A stretch of DNA of 64,000 bases from Acetobacteraceae bacterium. Its GTDB lineage: Bacteria > Pseudomonadota > Alphaproteobacteria > Acetobacterales > Acetobacteraceae. Shown in pieces: positions 43,829 to 51,254 of the stretch (position 1 is the stretch's first letter; each line of letters opens with the position of its first letter). Made by a program: the position numbers and the translations under genes. The notes below the pieces were generated by a model. That model saw only the letters and a program-made list of their open reading frames with translations. It was not told where the DNA came from and made no database searches. Location: the NCBI GenBank assembly GCA_027487675.1, contig JAIYDD010000210.1, positions 1 to 64,000 of the forward strand, given 5' to 3'.

Positions 43829-45004
43829 GTGGCGGAGCAGGCGAGGATCGGCCCGGCACTGGCGCGCCTCGTGGCCGGCGAGGTGCTGGCCCTCGGCCTG
43901 TGGTTCTCCGCCGCCGCCATCCTGCCGGCGCTGGCCGCCGAGCGCGGCCTGCCGCCCGGCGCGCTGGCGGGGCTGTCCACCGCGACGCAGCTCGGCTTCG
44001 TCGCCGGCGCGCTGCTGCTGGCGGCGACCGGGCTGCCGGACGGGCTCGATCCGCGCCGCGTCTTCGCCGCCGCCGCGACACTTGCCGCCGCGGCCAACCT
44101 GGTGCTGCTGGCGGCACCGCCGGACAGCCTGGCCGCCCTGCTGTCGCGCGCCGCGGTCGGGGCGGCGCTGGCGGGGGTCTATCCGGTCGGGCTGAAGATC
44201 GCGGTCGGCTGGAGCATCGCCCGGCGCGGGCTGATCACCGGGCTGCTGGTCGGGGCGCTGACCCTGGGCTCGGCCAGCCCGCACCTGGTGGCGCTGGCGG
44301 GCGGCGCCGACTGGCGCGCGACGCTGGCCGTGACCTCCGCCCTGGGCGTCATCGGCGGCGCGCTGGTGCTGGGCGCGGCGCTCGGGCCGCACCACCGCCG
44401 CGCCCCCGCCTTCCGGCCGGGCGCGATCCTGCTGGCCTGGACCGACCGGCGCATCCGCCTCGCCTATGCCGGCTACCTCGGCCACATGTGGGAACTCTAC
44501 GCCTTCTGGGCCTGGGCCGCCGTCATCGCCGCCGCCGCCGTCGCCGGGCAGGTCGAGGACCCGGCCGGCTTCGGCAGCCTCGTCTCCTTCGCCGCCATCG
44601 CGCTCGGCGGGCTGGCCTGCATCCCGGCCGGCTGGGCCGCCGACCGCTGGGGCCGCGCCCGGATCGCCGGCGGCGCCATGGTGCTCTCCGCCGCCGCGGG
44701 CCTGGCCGCCGCCGCCAGCTTCGGCGGGCCGCCCTGGCTGGTGGCCCTGGCCCTGCTCGCCTGGGGGCTGACCATCGTGCCGGACAGCGCGCAATTCTCC
44801 TCCCTGGTCGCCGACCACGCGCCGCCCGAAAGCGCCGGCAGCCTGATGGCCTTCCAGACCGCCCTCGGCTTCGCCCTGACAGCGGTGACCGTGCAGGCCC
44901 TGCCCGCCCTGGCGGCCGCCACCTCCTGGCCCATGGCGCTGGCCACCCTCGCCCTCGGCCCCACCCTCGGCGCGGTGGCGATGGCCCGGCTGGCGCGGGG
45001 GTGA
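43829..45004 (+). CDS. Major facilitator superfamily transporter
   Basis: A 391-residue membrane protein with 12 hydrophobic helices. The MFS pattern includes LATGLPDGLDPRRVF after helix 2 and a cytoplasmic GWAADRWGRARIAGGA motif A-like loop between helices 8 and 9. GTG 43829 is used, preceded by AGGGGGGG; an open frame continues upstream to 43679 but without family character. The substrate is unknown. It follows the COG5610-like gene by 49 bases and may be co-transcribed with it. Confidence 0.88.
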   Translation: MAEQARIGPALARLVAGEVLALGLWFSAAAILPALAAERGLPPGALAGLSTATQLGFVAGALLLAATGLPDGLDPRRVFAAAATLAAAANLVLLAAPPDSLAALLSRAAVGAALAGVYPVGLKIAVGWSIARRGLITGLLVGALTLGSASPHLVALAGGADWRATLAVTSALGVIGGALVLGAALGPHHRRAPAFRPGAILLAWTDRRIRLAYAGYLGHMWELYAFWAWAAVIAAAAVAGQVEDPAGFGSLVSFAAIALGGLACIPAGWAADRWGRARIAGGAMVLSAAAGLAAAASFGGPPWLVALALLAWGLTIVPDSAQFSSLVADHAPPESAGSLMAFQTALGFALTAVTVQALPALAAATSWPMALATLALGPTLGAVAMARLARG

Positions 45005-45029
45005 CGCCGGGGCTTGCGGCGGTGGCTTT

Positions 45030-45252
45030 CTGGGGAGGGCTTTGCCCTCCCCAGACCCCACCCGCCAGGAGCGTGCCGCCCCTGGACCCGTCATCAGTTG
45101 GTCGGCCGTCAGGGAGGGGGCCACATGCGCCCGCGGCCATGGCGCGCCCGCGAGGCCCCCTCCCTGACGGCCGACAAAACTCACGGCTGGGGTCCGGGGA
45201 CCGCCACGGTCCCCGGCGGGGTGGGTCCGGGAGGGGCGGCGCCCCTCCCGGA
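45030..45252. repeat. Cluster of four perfect inverted repeats between convergent genes
   Basis: In order: CTGGGGAGGGC/GCCCTCCCCAG (45030-45054, loop TTT); a 22-bp inverted repeat at 45101-45122 and 45154-45175 separated by 31 bases; CCGGGGACCG/CGGTCCCCGG (45194-45216); and TCCGGGAGGGGC/GCCCCTCCCGGA (45226-45252). All are exact. They fill the 251 bases between the MFS gene (+) and a GT4 gene (-). The last hairpin ends three bases before the GT4 stop codon and may terminate both transcripts. Confidence 0.85.
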
Positions 45253-45255
45253 GAG

Positions 45256-46272
45256 CTACAGCCCCAGCACCCGCATCGCCTCCCCCGCCACCCGTGCGAT
45301 CGCCGCCGGGCCGTGGTGGTGCTCGACGTGGCGGCGGGCGGCGCGGCCCATGGCCTGGCGCAGCTCGTCGTCGGCCAGCAGCAGGTCCGCGGCGTGGGGC
45401 AGGCTGGCCTCGTTGACCAGGAAGCCGGCGTCGGGCGGGATGCCGCCCTGGATGGTGCTGCGGTAGGCGACCACGGGCAGGCCGCAGGCCATGGCTTCCA
45501 CGGTGGCGCGCGGCAGCCCGTCCATGGTGGAGGTGTGGACCATGATGCGGGACCGGCGCAGCACGCCGAACACCTCCGCGTGCGGCAGCCGGCCCAGGAT
45601 GTGGGTCTGTCCGGCGCGGCGCGCCAGCGGGCGGAAGGGGGGCAGCAGCGGCCCGGCGCCGACGAAGGCGATCGAGTGGCGGCGTGCCAGCGGCAGCAGC
45701 GCGGCCTGGTTCTTGCGGGGCTCGGCGAAGGTGCCGACGTTGACGATGTCGAACTCCGCCGCGGCGGGTGGCGTGCCGTCGCCGGCCAGGGCCAGGTCCA
45801 CGTATTTCGGCATCACCAGCGCGCGGCCGGCGGCGGCGTGGTCGGGGAAGTGGCGTTCGACCTGCTCGGGGTATTCGCCGAGGACGAGGCTCGCCCGCGG
45901 CAGCAGCGGGTCGGTCACCGCGCCGCCGACGACGAGGCCGATGCGCGTCGCTTCCGGCAGGCTGGCCTGGGTGTCCGCGTTCACCCGGTAGCTGAGCCCC
46001 TTGTAGAGCACGGCTTCCGGCGCGAAGGCCGCCAGCTCCGCCCGCAGCGCGGCGGAGGTCTGGCGGTGCGGGATGTCGCCCGGGTTGTCGGAGGGGCAGA
46101 AGCGCACCGGCACGCCGTGCAGCTCCTCGGCTTCCGTGGCCGGTCCGGGATGGATGCGCCACAGCCTGGCGTCGATGCCGCGGTCGCGCAGCGCCGCGGC
46201 GAAGAGCAGGTCGCGCATCGCGCCGCCCATGCTGCGGCTGGCGTGGCTCATCACCACCGCGATGCGCTGCAC
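45256..46272 (-). CDS. Glycosyltransferase family 4 (group 1)
   Basis: A 338-residue GT-B enzyme. The N-terminal domain has SHASRSMGGAMRDLLFAAALRDRG; the C-terminal nucleotide-sugar domain has FVGAGPLLPPFRPLA, THILGRLPHAEVFGVLRRSRIMVHTS and the E(x7)E-type GLPRATVEAMACGLPVVAYR. It starts at GTG 46272, 12 bases after the stop of the upstream GT4, with no ATG nearby in frame until codon 10. It probably adds a sugar to the same glycan as its neighbours; donor and acceptor are unknown. Confidence 0.87.
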   Translation of the reverse strand: MQRIAVVMSHASRSMGGAMRDLLFAAALRDRGIDARLWRIHPGPATEAEELHGVPVRFCPSDNPGDIPHRQTSAALRAELAAFAPEAVLYKGLSYRVNADTQASLPEATRIGLVVGGAVTDPLLPRASLVLGEYPEQVERHFPDHAAAGRALVMPKYVDLALAGDGTPPAAAEFDIVNVGTFAEPRKNQAALLPLARRHSIAFVGAGPLLPPFRPLARRAGQTHILGRLPHAEVFGVLRRSRIMVHTSTMDGLPRATVEAMACGLPVVAYRSTIQGGIPPDAGFLVNEASLPHAADLLLADDELRQAMGRAARRHVEHHHGPAAIARVAGEAMRVLGL

Positions 46273-46283
46273 CGGCGTGGCGC

Positions 46284-47564
46284 TCAGTCGGCGGCGGCGG
46301 GGATGGCCGGCACTGGGCGCGGCGCGAAGGCAGCGTCCAGCCCGCGCAAAAAATCCTCGCGCCGGATCACGTCGCGCAGGCTGGCGCCCAGGCGCTTGCG
46401 CGTCTCGGGCTGCGCGGCTTCCACCATCGCGCGCGCCAGGTCGACGGGCGAGCCGCGCTTGAAATGCAGCGCGTCCACGTTGCGCTGCGCCTTCTCCGCC
46501 ATGCCGCCGATATCGGCGACGATCAGCGGCGTGCCGGCGCGGCGGGCTTCCTGGATCACCATCGGCGAGTTCTCCCACCAGATGGAGGGCACGACGACCC
46601 AGCCGACCGAGCGCATCAGTTCCACCGAATCGCCCGGGTCGTAGCGGCCGAGGAAGGCCAGGCTCTGTCCCGCCGCCTCGATCGCCGGCTCCAGGGTGGG
46701 GAACATGCGCAGCACGTCCTCCCGCTCCGCCCCCGCGATCGCCACGGTGATGCCGCGGTTCTCGCGCAGCGCCAGGGGAAGCGCGGTGACCAGCACGTCC
46801 ATGCCCTTGAAGGGCGTGGGTTGGCCGAAGAAGCCGAAGCGGGGCGCGAGCCGCTTCGGGTCGCCCTGCGGCCGCGGCAGCGCCACGATCTCGTCGCCCA
46901 GGTAGTTTTCCAGCACGCTGGCGCGGTGGCCGGCCAGGCCCCATTCCTCGTAGCGGCCGCGCAGGAACTCGCTCGGGTAGACCAGGTGGTCGAAGCGGCG
47001 CAGCACGGTCAGCAGCGTCGCCTTGCGGAAGGCGAAGCGTTCCAGCGTCTGGTCGGGGAAGCAGGCCAGGCAGCGCAGCGGCGCCTCCCGCTTGCACAGC
47101 TCACGCGACCGCGTGCGGACCATCTGGCCGTGGTGCAGGCAGATCGCCAGCATCTCGTGCAGCGTCATCACGAAGGTCGCGTCCGGCCGCGCCTCCATCA
47201 GGTCGACGATCAGGTCGACGCCGAGCCGCCAGTAATGGTGGAAGTGGTAGATCTCCGTCCCGAGTCCCGCCAGGAACTCCACCATCAGCCGCCGCTGGTA
47301 GGGATCGTCCCAGGACAGCCGGTCCTCCGCCATGCCGGCGAAGGAGAAGACGTATTCCTGCTCGCCATGCGGCAGCACGGTGTCGATCGGGCGCGTCGCG
47401 GCGTAGTGGGTGCCGACCTCGCAGGCGCCGACGAAGACGGCGCGGCGGCCTTCGGCGCGCAGCGTCTGGAATTCGCGATAGGCCGCCAGCTCCCCGCCGC
47501 CCTTCGAGAAGTCGGGGTGGGAATGGGCCAGGACGCAGACGCTGCGGCGCGCGGGGTCAGCCAT
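46284..47564 (-). CDS. Glycosyltransferase family 4 with a cysteine cluster
   Basis: A 426-residue GT-B protein. It begins CVLAHSHPDFSKGGGELAAYREF, a GT4-type acceptor loop, and in the C-domain has FFGQPTPFKGMDVLVTALPLAL, SLAFLGRYDPGDSVELMRSVGWVVVPSIWWENSPMVIQEARRAGTP with the conserved Glu pair. Residues about 150-170 contain CKREAPLRCLACF, a cluster of three Cys that may bind a metal; this occurs in some GT4 enzymes acting on peptides or cell-wall chains. Its start overlaps the upstream gene by eight bases. Confidence 0.88.
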   Translation of the reverse strand: MADPARRSVCVLAHSHPDFSKGGGELAAYREFQTLRAEGRRAVFVGACEVGTHYAATRPIDTVLPHGEQEYVFSFAGMAEDRLSWDDPYQRRLMVEFLAGLGTEIYHFHHYWRLGVDLIVDLMEARPDATFVMTLHEMLAICLHHGQMVRTRSRELCKREAPLRCLACFPDQTLERFAFRKATLLTVLRRFDHLVYPSEFLRGRYEEWGLAGHRASVLENYLGDEIVALPRPQGDPKRLAPRFGFFGQPTPFKGMDVLVTALPLALRENRGITVAIAGAEREDVLRMFPTLEPAIEAAGQSLAFLGRYDPGDSVELMRSVGWVVVPSIWWENSPMVIQEARRAGTPLIVADIGGMAEKAQRNVDALHFKRGSPVDLARAMVEAAQPETRKRLGASLRDVIRREDFLRGLDAAFAPRPVPAIPAAAD

Positions 47565-49137
47565 GCAGCAGCGCTTCCGCCGGAAAGCGCGGCACGGGCG
47601 CCGGCATCTGCGGCGCGGCGGCGGTGCCCGCGCTCCACAGCCGCTGGAGATGGGCGGTGACCAGTTCCGGCGCCTGCCGCGTCGCCCAGGCCCGCGCGAT
47701 GGGGGCGAAGCGCTGCTCGGCGGGCGCGGCGCGGCGCAGGCGCAGCAGGCGCTGCAGGCTGTCGGGCAGCGCCAGCGCGCAGCCGGCCAGCGCGTGCAGC
47801 GTCAGCAGCCGCGCCACCTCCGCCCCGTCGAGCGGCGCGCCGAAGGCGTCCTCCGGCCGTCCGGCGGCGACCGCTTCGGCGAAGCCCACGGCATCCACCG
47901 CCAGGATGCCGGCGCGCCCGGCCACCTCCCGCAGGGCCAGCGCGGCCTCGGCGCCGGTCAGCACGACCAGGCGGCCGCGTCGGGCGAAGGCCTCGGCCAC
48001 CACCTCCGCCGCCTCGCCCATCACCAGCAGCGTGTCGGACCGCCTCTCGAACTCCGCCGCCGTCACGTGGAACAGCCGCCCGGCGGCGGGATCGTCGGCG
48101 CCGAGGATCAGCGCCGTGCGCGGCGGCCGGCCGCCGCGCAGCGACTCGACCGGCCCGGCGCCGAGCGCGGCGAGGCTCGGCAGGAAGGCCGCCTCGCGCC
48201 GCGCGATCACCTGGCGCAGCAGGCCGAGCCCGGCGGTCGCCGCGCCGGCCGGCGCCGGGGCGGACAGCGGCGCGGCGCGGCCGGCGGCGTCCAGCAGTTC
48301 CGGCACCGTCGCCGCCATGGGCTGGCCGCGAATCCAGATCGTCTCGCCGGTGCGCAGTTCCGCCTGCAGCACCAGTTCCATCCCCTGCAGGCGGTCGAGC
48401 AGCCCGGGGTCGAGCCTTCCATAGCCGGCCAGCGCCGCCGGCAGGCGCGTCGCGTGCCAGTCGGACAGCGGCAGCGGCACGGCGATCGGCGGCGCGCCGG
48501 GCTCGTCGGCCAGCCAGCCGAACAGCGTCGCGTGCAGTTCCGCGTCGGGCGGCATCGGCGTGGTGCTGCGCAGCATGGCCAGCACTTCCCCGGCCGGGGA
48601 GGCAAGGCATTCCACCTCGGCGAATTGCGCGAAGTTCTCGGCCCGCCCGCGCAGCAGCGGCAGCCGGCCCATCCAGTCGGCGAAGGCGCCGAAGGGCCGC
48701 TGCTGGTAGGCGGCCAGTTCCGCCAGCGACGGGTCGGCGCCGACCTCGCGCAGCAGGCCGAAGCTGATCCGCCAGTCGCGGTCGGCGGTGGCCTTGAACA
48801 GGTTGGTCTCCACCGCCGGGTCGCGCAGGTCGGCATGCGCGGTGGCATCGCCGGCCGCGACGGCCAGGCGCAGCGCCTGCGGGTCCTCGGGCGTCGCGAT
48901 CACCAGGGTGAAGCCGTTGACCACCGCCGCGCGGGGATCGGGCGGCACCACGTCGGGGCGCGGATGGAAGCTGCAATGCTCGATCGCGCAGATGCCGTCG
49001 GCGCCGGCGGAGACCGCGATCTCGGTCCCCGCGACGCGCGGCGTCATGGTCCAGCCATAGACGACCATGCGGCGCGCCGACAGGGTGGCGACGCAATCGA
49101 TGCCGAGCTGCAGGCTGTCATCGACGTAGACGTACAC
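47557..49137 (-). CDS. Hypothetical protein in glycan cluster (526 residues)
   Basis: I do not recognise this family. It is a soluble-looking 526-residue protein without signal peptide or membrane helix. Residues 1-50 look like beta-rich strands (VVYGWTMTPRVAGTEIAVSA, GICAIEHCSFHPRPDVV); residues 320-450 look like an alpha/beta Rossmann-type domain (TALILGADDPAAGRLF, DTLLVMGEAAEVVAEAFARRGRLVVLTG). ATG 49137 is the first in frame and has no strong ribosome-binding site. It overlaps the downstream GT4 by eight bases, so it is probably a partner of the two GT4 genes. Confidence 0.75.
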   Translation of the reverse strand: MYVYVDDSLQLGIDCVATLSARRMVVYGWTMTPRVAGTEIAVSAGADGICAIEHCSFHPRPDVVPPDPRAAVVNGFTLVIATPEDPQALRLAVAAGDATAHADLRDPAVETNLFKATADRDWRISFGLLREVGADPSLAELAAYQQRPFGAFADWMGRLPLLRGRAENFAQFAEVECLASPAGEVLAMLRSTTPMPPDAELHATLFGWLADEPGAPPIAVPLPLSDWHATRLPAALAGYGRLDPGLLDRLQGMELVLQAELRTGETIWIRGQPMAATVPELLDAAGRAAPLSAPAPAGAATAGLGLLRQVIARREAAFLPSLAALGAGPVESLRGGRPPRTALILGADDPAAGRLFHVTAAEFERRSDTLLVMGEAAEVVAEAFARRGRLVVLTGAEAALALREVAGRAGILAVDAVGFAEAVAAGRPEDAFGAPLDGAEVARLLTLHALAGCALALPDSLQRLLRLRRAAPAEQRFAPIARAWATRQAPELVTAHLQRLWSAGTAAAPQMPAPVPRFPAEALLHG

Positions 49138-49212
49138 GACACCTCCGCCCTGCCGGGCGCCCAGGCCACTGGCGAACCGCGGGACCTGTTGACGATGTTT
49201 CCGCCCCGCCCG

Positions 49213-50007
49213 TCAACCTTGGCGGACGCCGGGCGCGCCCCAGGCGACGAAGGGGCCGTTGCGGAACTCCGGCTTGCCGTAGCCGAACGCCTCGCCCGCC
49301 GGCGTCAGCACCGCGCCGCCGGCCGCTTCCAGCACCGCCTGCCCGGCCGCGGTGTCCCATTCCATGGTGGTGCCGAAGCGCGGATAGACATCGGCCTGGC
49401 CTTCCGCGACCAGGCAGAATTTCAGCGAGGAGCCGATCGAGCGCCGGTCCGCCACCGGCAGCGTGCCCAGGAAGGCCGCCGTCTCGGCGTCGAGGTGGGA
49501 GCGGCTGGCCACCGCGACCAGCTCGCCCACCGGCCGCGGCCGCGCGGCGATCGGCGCCCAGGCCGCGGCGGCCGGATCGGCGCCCGGCGCGAGCGGCGCC
49601 GCTTCCGCGCCATGCCCCGCCGCCCCGCGCCAGATGCGCCCGAGCGCCGGGGCGTGCACCACCCCGGCCACCGGCCGGCCGTGCCGGATGAGGGCGATGT
49701 TCACCGTGAACTCCCCCGTCGGGCCGAGGAATTCGCGCGTGCCGTCCAGCGGATCCACCAGCAGGAAGGCGTCCTCCGGCGCGATCCGGCCGGCGCCTTC
49801 CTCCGAGACCACGGGAATGTCGGGCAACGCATCGGTCAGGCCCTCCGCGATGATCGCCTCGGCCGCCAAATCCGCGGCGGTCAGCGGGCTGCCATCCTCC
49901 TTGGCCGTGGCGGCGAAGGGCGCGCTGCGGATCTCGACGATGCGCGTGCCTGCCCTGGCGGCGATGACGCTCAGCACGGCGAGCAGGGACGCGGGATCTG
50001 GCTGCAT
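49213..50007 (-). CDS. cysQ: 3'(2'),5'-bisphosphate nucleotidase CysQ
   Basis: A 264-residue inositol-monophosphatase-fold enzyme. Metal-site motifs are the Glu in IPVVSEEGAG, DPLDGTREFLGPTGEFTVNIALI (Asp-Pro-Leu-Asp-Gly) and WDTAAGQAVLEAAGG. It would convert PAP to AMP, relieving inhibition of sulfotransferases that use PAPS. It lies 279 bases from a divergent sulfotransferase gene and about 9 kb from a second. ATG 50007 starts at the usual N-terminus; the frame is open upstream to 50070. Confidence 0.92.
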   Translation of the reverse strand: MQPDPASLLAVLSVIAARAGTRIVEIRSAPFAATAKEDGSPLTAADLAAEAIIAEGLTDALPDIPVVSEEGAGRIAPEDAFLLVDPLDGTREFLGPTGEFTVNIALIRHGRPVAGVVHAPALGRIWRGAAGHGAEAAPLAPGADPAAAAWAPIAARPRPVGELVAVASRSHLDAETAAFLGTLPVADRRSIGSSLKFCLVAEGQADVYPRFGTTMEWDTAAGQAVLEAAGGAVLTPAGEAFGYGKPEFRNGPFVAWGAPGVRQG

Positions 50008-50286
50008 GAGACCGAAGCTCCGGAGGAAGGCAGGCACGAGCGGGATAGCGGATCGGGGGGGTGCGCGCATCCTCGACGGCGGCCTGGAAGGATTTCATGA
50101 ACTTCGCGCGTGGCATTCAGGCGGCGGGGGCGAAACGAGCGAAACCCGCCGCGGCTTGCTGTCCACCCCCCCCGCGGCTAAGGGTCGATCGAGTGACGGT
50201 CGCGTGGCGGACCACGGCCCGGGACGCGACCGCGGCCCGCCGGGCGGCGGCCCGGCACCGGCTTCTGCAACGGCCAAGGGAACGCC

Positions 50287-51075
50287 ATGCGGATGGAGCT
50301 GCTCTTCACGGGCAGGTTCGAGGAGTACCTGGACGAGGCCGCGATGCGCGGCCATCCCTGCATCTTCGTGCATGTGCCGAAGACCGCCGGGACGTCGCTG
50401 CGCAACGAGCTGGCGCAGCTGCTCCGCCCCGAGCTGAACATCCGGGTGGACTACAAGGACACCACCCGCAGCTTCCACGAGAAGATGGACCTGGCGGTCG
50501 CCGCCTTCCTGGACCAGCACGCCGCCGATCCGCTGCGATTCGCGTCCGGCCATGTGCTCGGCCGCCATGTCGAGCAGATCCGGGCCGCCCTGCCGGACGC
50601 CCGGCTGATCACATTCCTGCGCGACCCCGTGGCCCGGCTGGTCTCCGACTACCGCTACCAGCGGTCGCCGAAGCACCCGGTGCATGCCGAGTTCGCCGCC
50701 AGCAACCCCGACCTCGCCACCTATGTCGAGGTGGCGACCGAGCGCAACAAGATGGCCCAGCACCTGGTGCCGGCCGAGCTGCTGGCCTCGGGCGATGCGC
50801 GGCGCTGCGTGGACTACATGCTCTCCGCCTACGCCTTCATCGGCACGGTGGAGATGTACGCGCTGTCCTTCCGGGTGCTGACGACGCTGCTCGGCTATCC
50901 GTCCTGGCCGAAGCTGCGCGACAATATCGGCCCCGGCGAGGAGGACACGACCGAGGTCCCCCCGGCGCTCGCCGCCCGCATCCGCGCCGACAACGCCATC
51001 GACTGCGCGCTCTACGACGCCGTCCACCCGCGCTGGCTGGCGGTGCGGGACGCGCTGGCCGCCCGCTTCGCGTGA
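50287..51075 (+). CDS. Sulfotransferase family 2 protein (second of two paralogues)
   Basis: A 262-residue protein with the 5'-phosphosulfate loop FVHVPKTAGTSL at about residues 27-38 and the 3'-phosphate motif FLRDPVARLVSDYRYQRSP. It is a paralogue of the protein at 39696-40523 along its whole length, for example RFASGHV, ATERNKMAQHLVPAELLASGDA against GQRNRMARHLLPPRFAKSGDV. ATG 50287 follows AAGGGA. It would sulfate a carbohydrate using PAPS; the neighbouring cysQ clears the PAP product. Confidence 0.88.
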   Translation: MRMELLFTGRFEEYLDEAAMRGHPCIFVHVPKTAGTSLRNELAQLLRPELNIRVDYKDTTRSFHEKMDLAVAAFLDQHAADPLRFASGHVLGRHVEQIRAALPDARLITFLRDPVARLVSDYRYQRSPKHPVHAEFAASNPDLATYVEVATERNKMAQHLVPAELLASGDARRCVDYMLSAYAFIGTVEMYALSFRVLTTLLGYPSWPKLRDNIGPGEEDTTEVPPALAARIRADNAIDCALYDAVHPRWLAVRDALAARFA

Positions 51076-51254
51076 GCCTTCCCCCGCCGGCGGGGCGACG
51101 CGCCCGCCGGCCGGGCGCCGCAAGGCGATCTGCCCCGGCCGGGGCACGGACCATGGCCCGGCCCATGGCCTGATCGGGTGGGCCGTGCCGCCGGGCGGCT
51201 TGCCCCGCGTCGATCGCGCTGCGACCTTCCCCCCTGCCCCGCCCGGACCCACGC

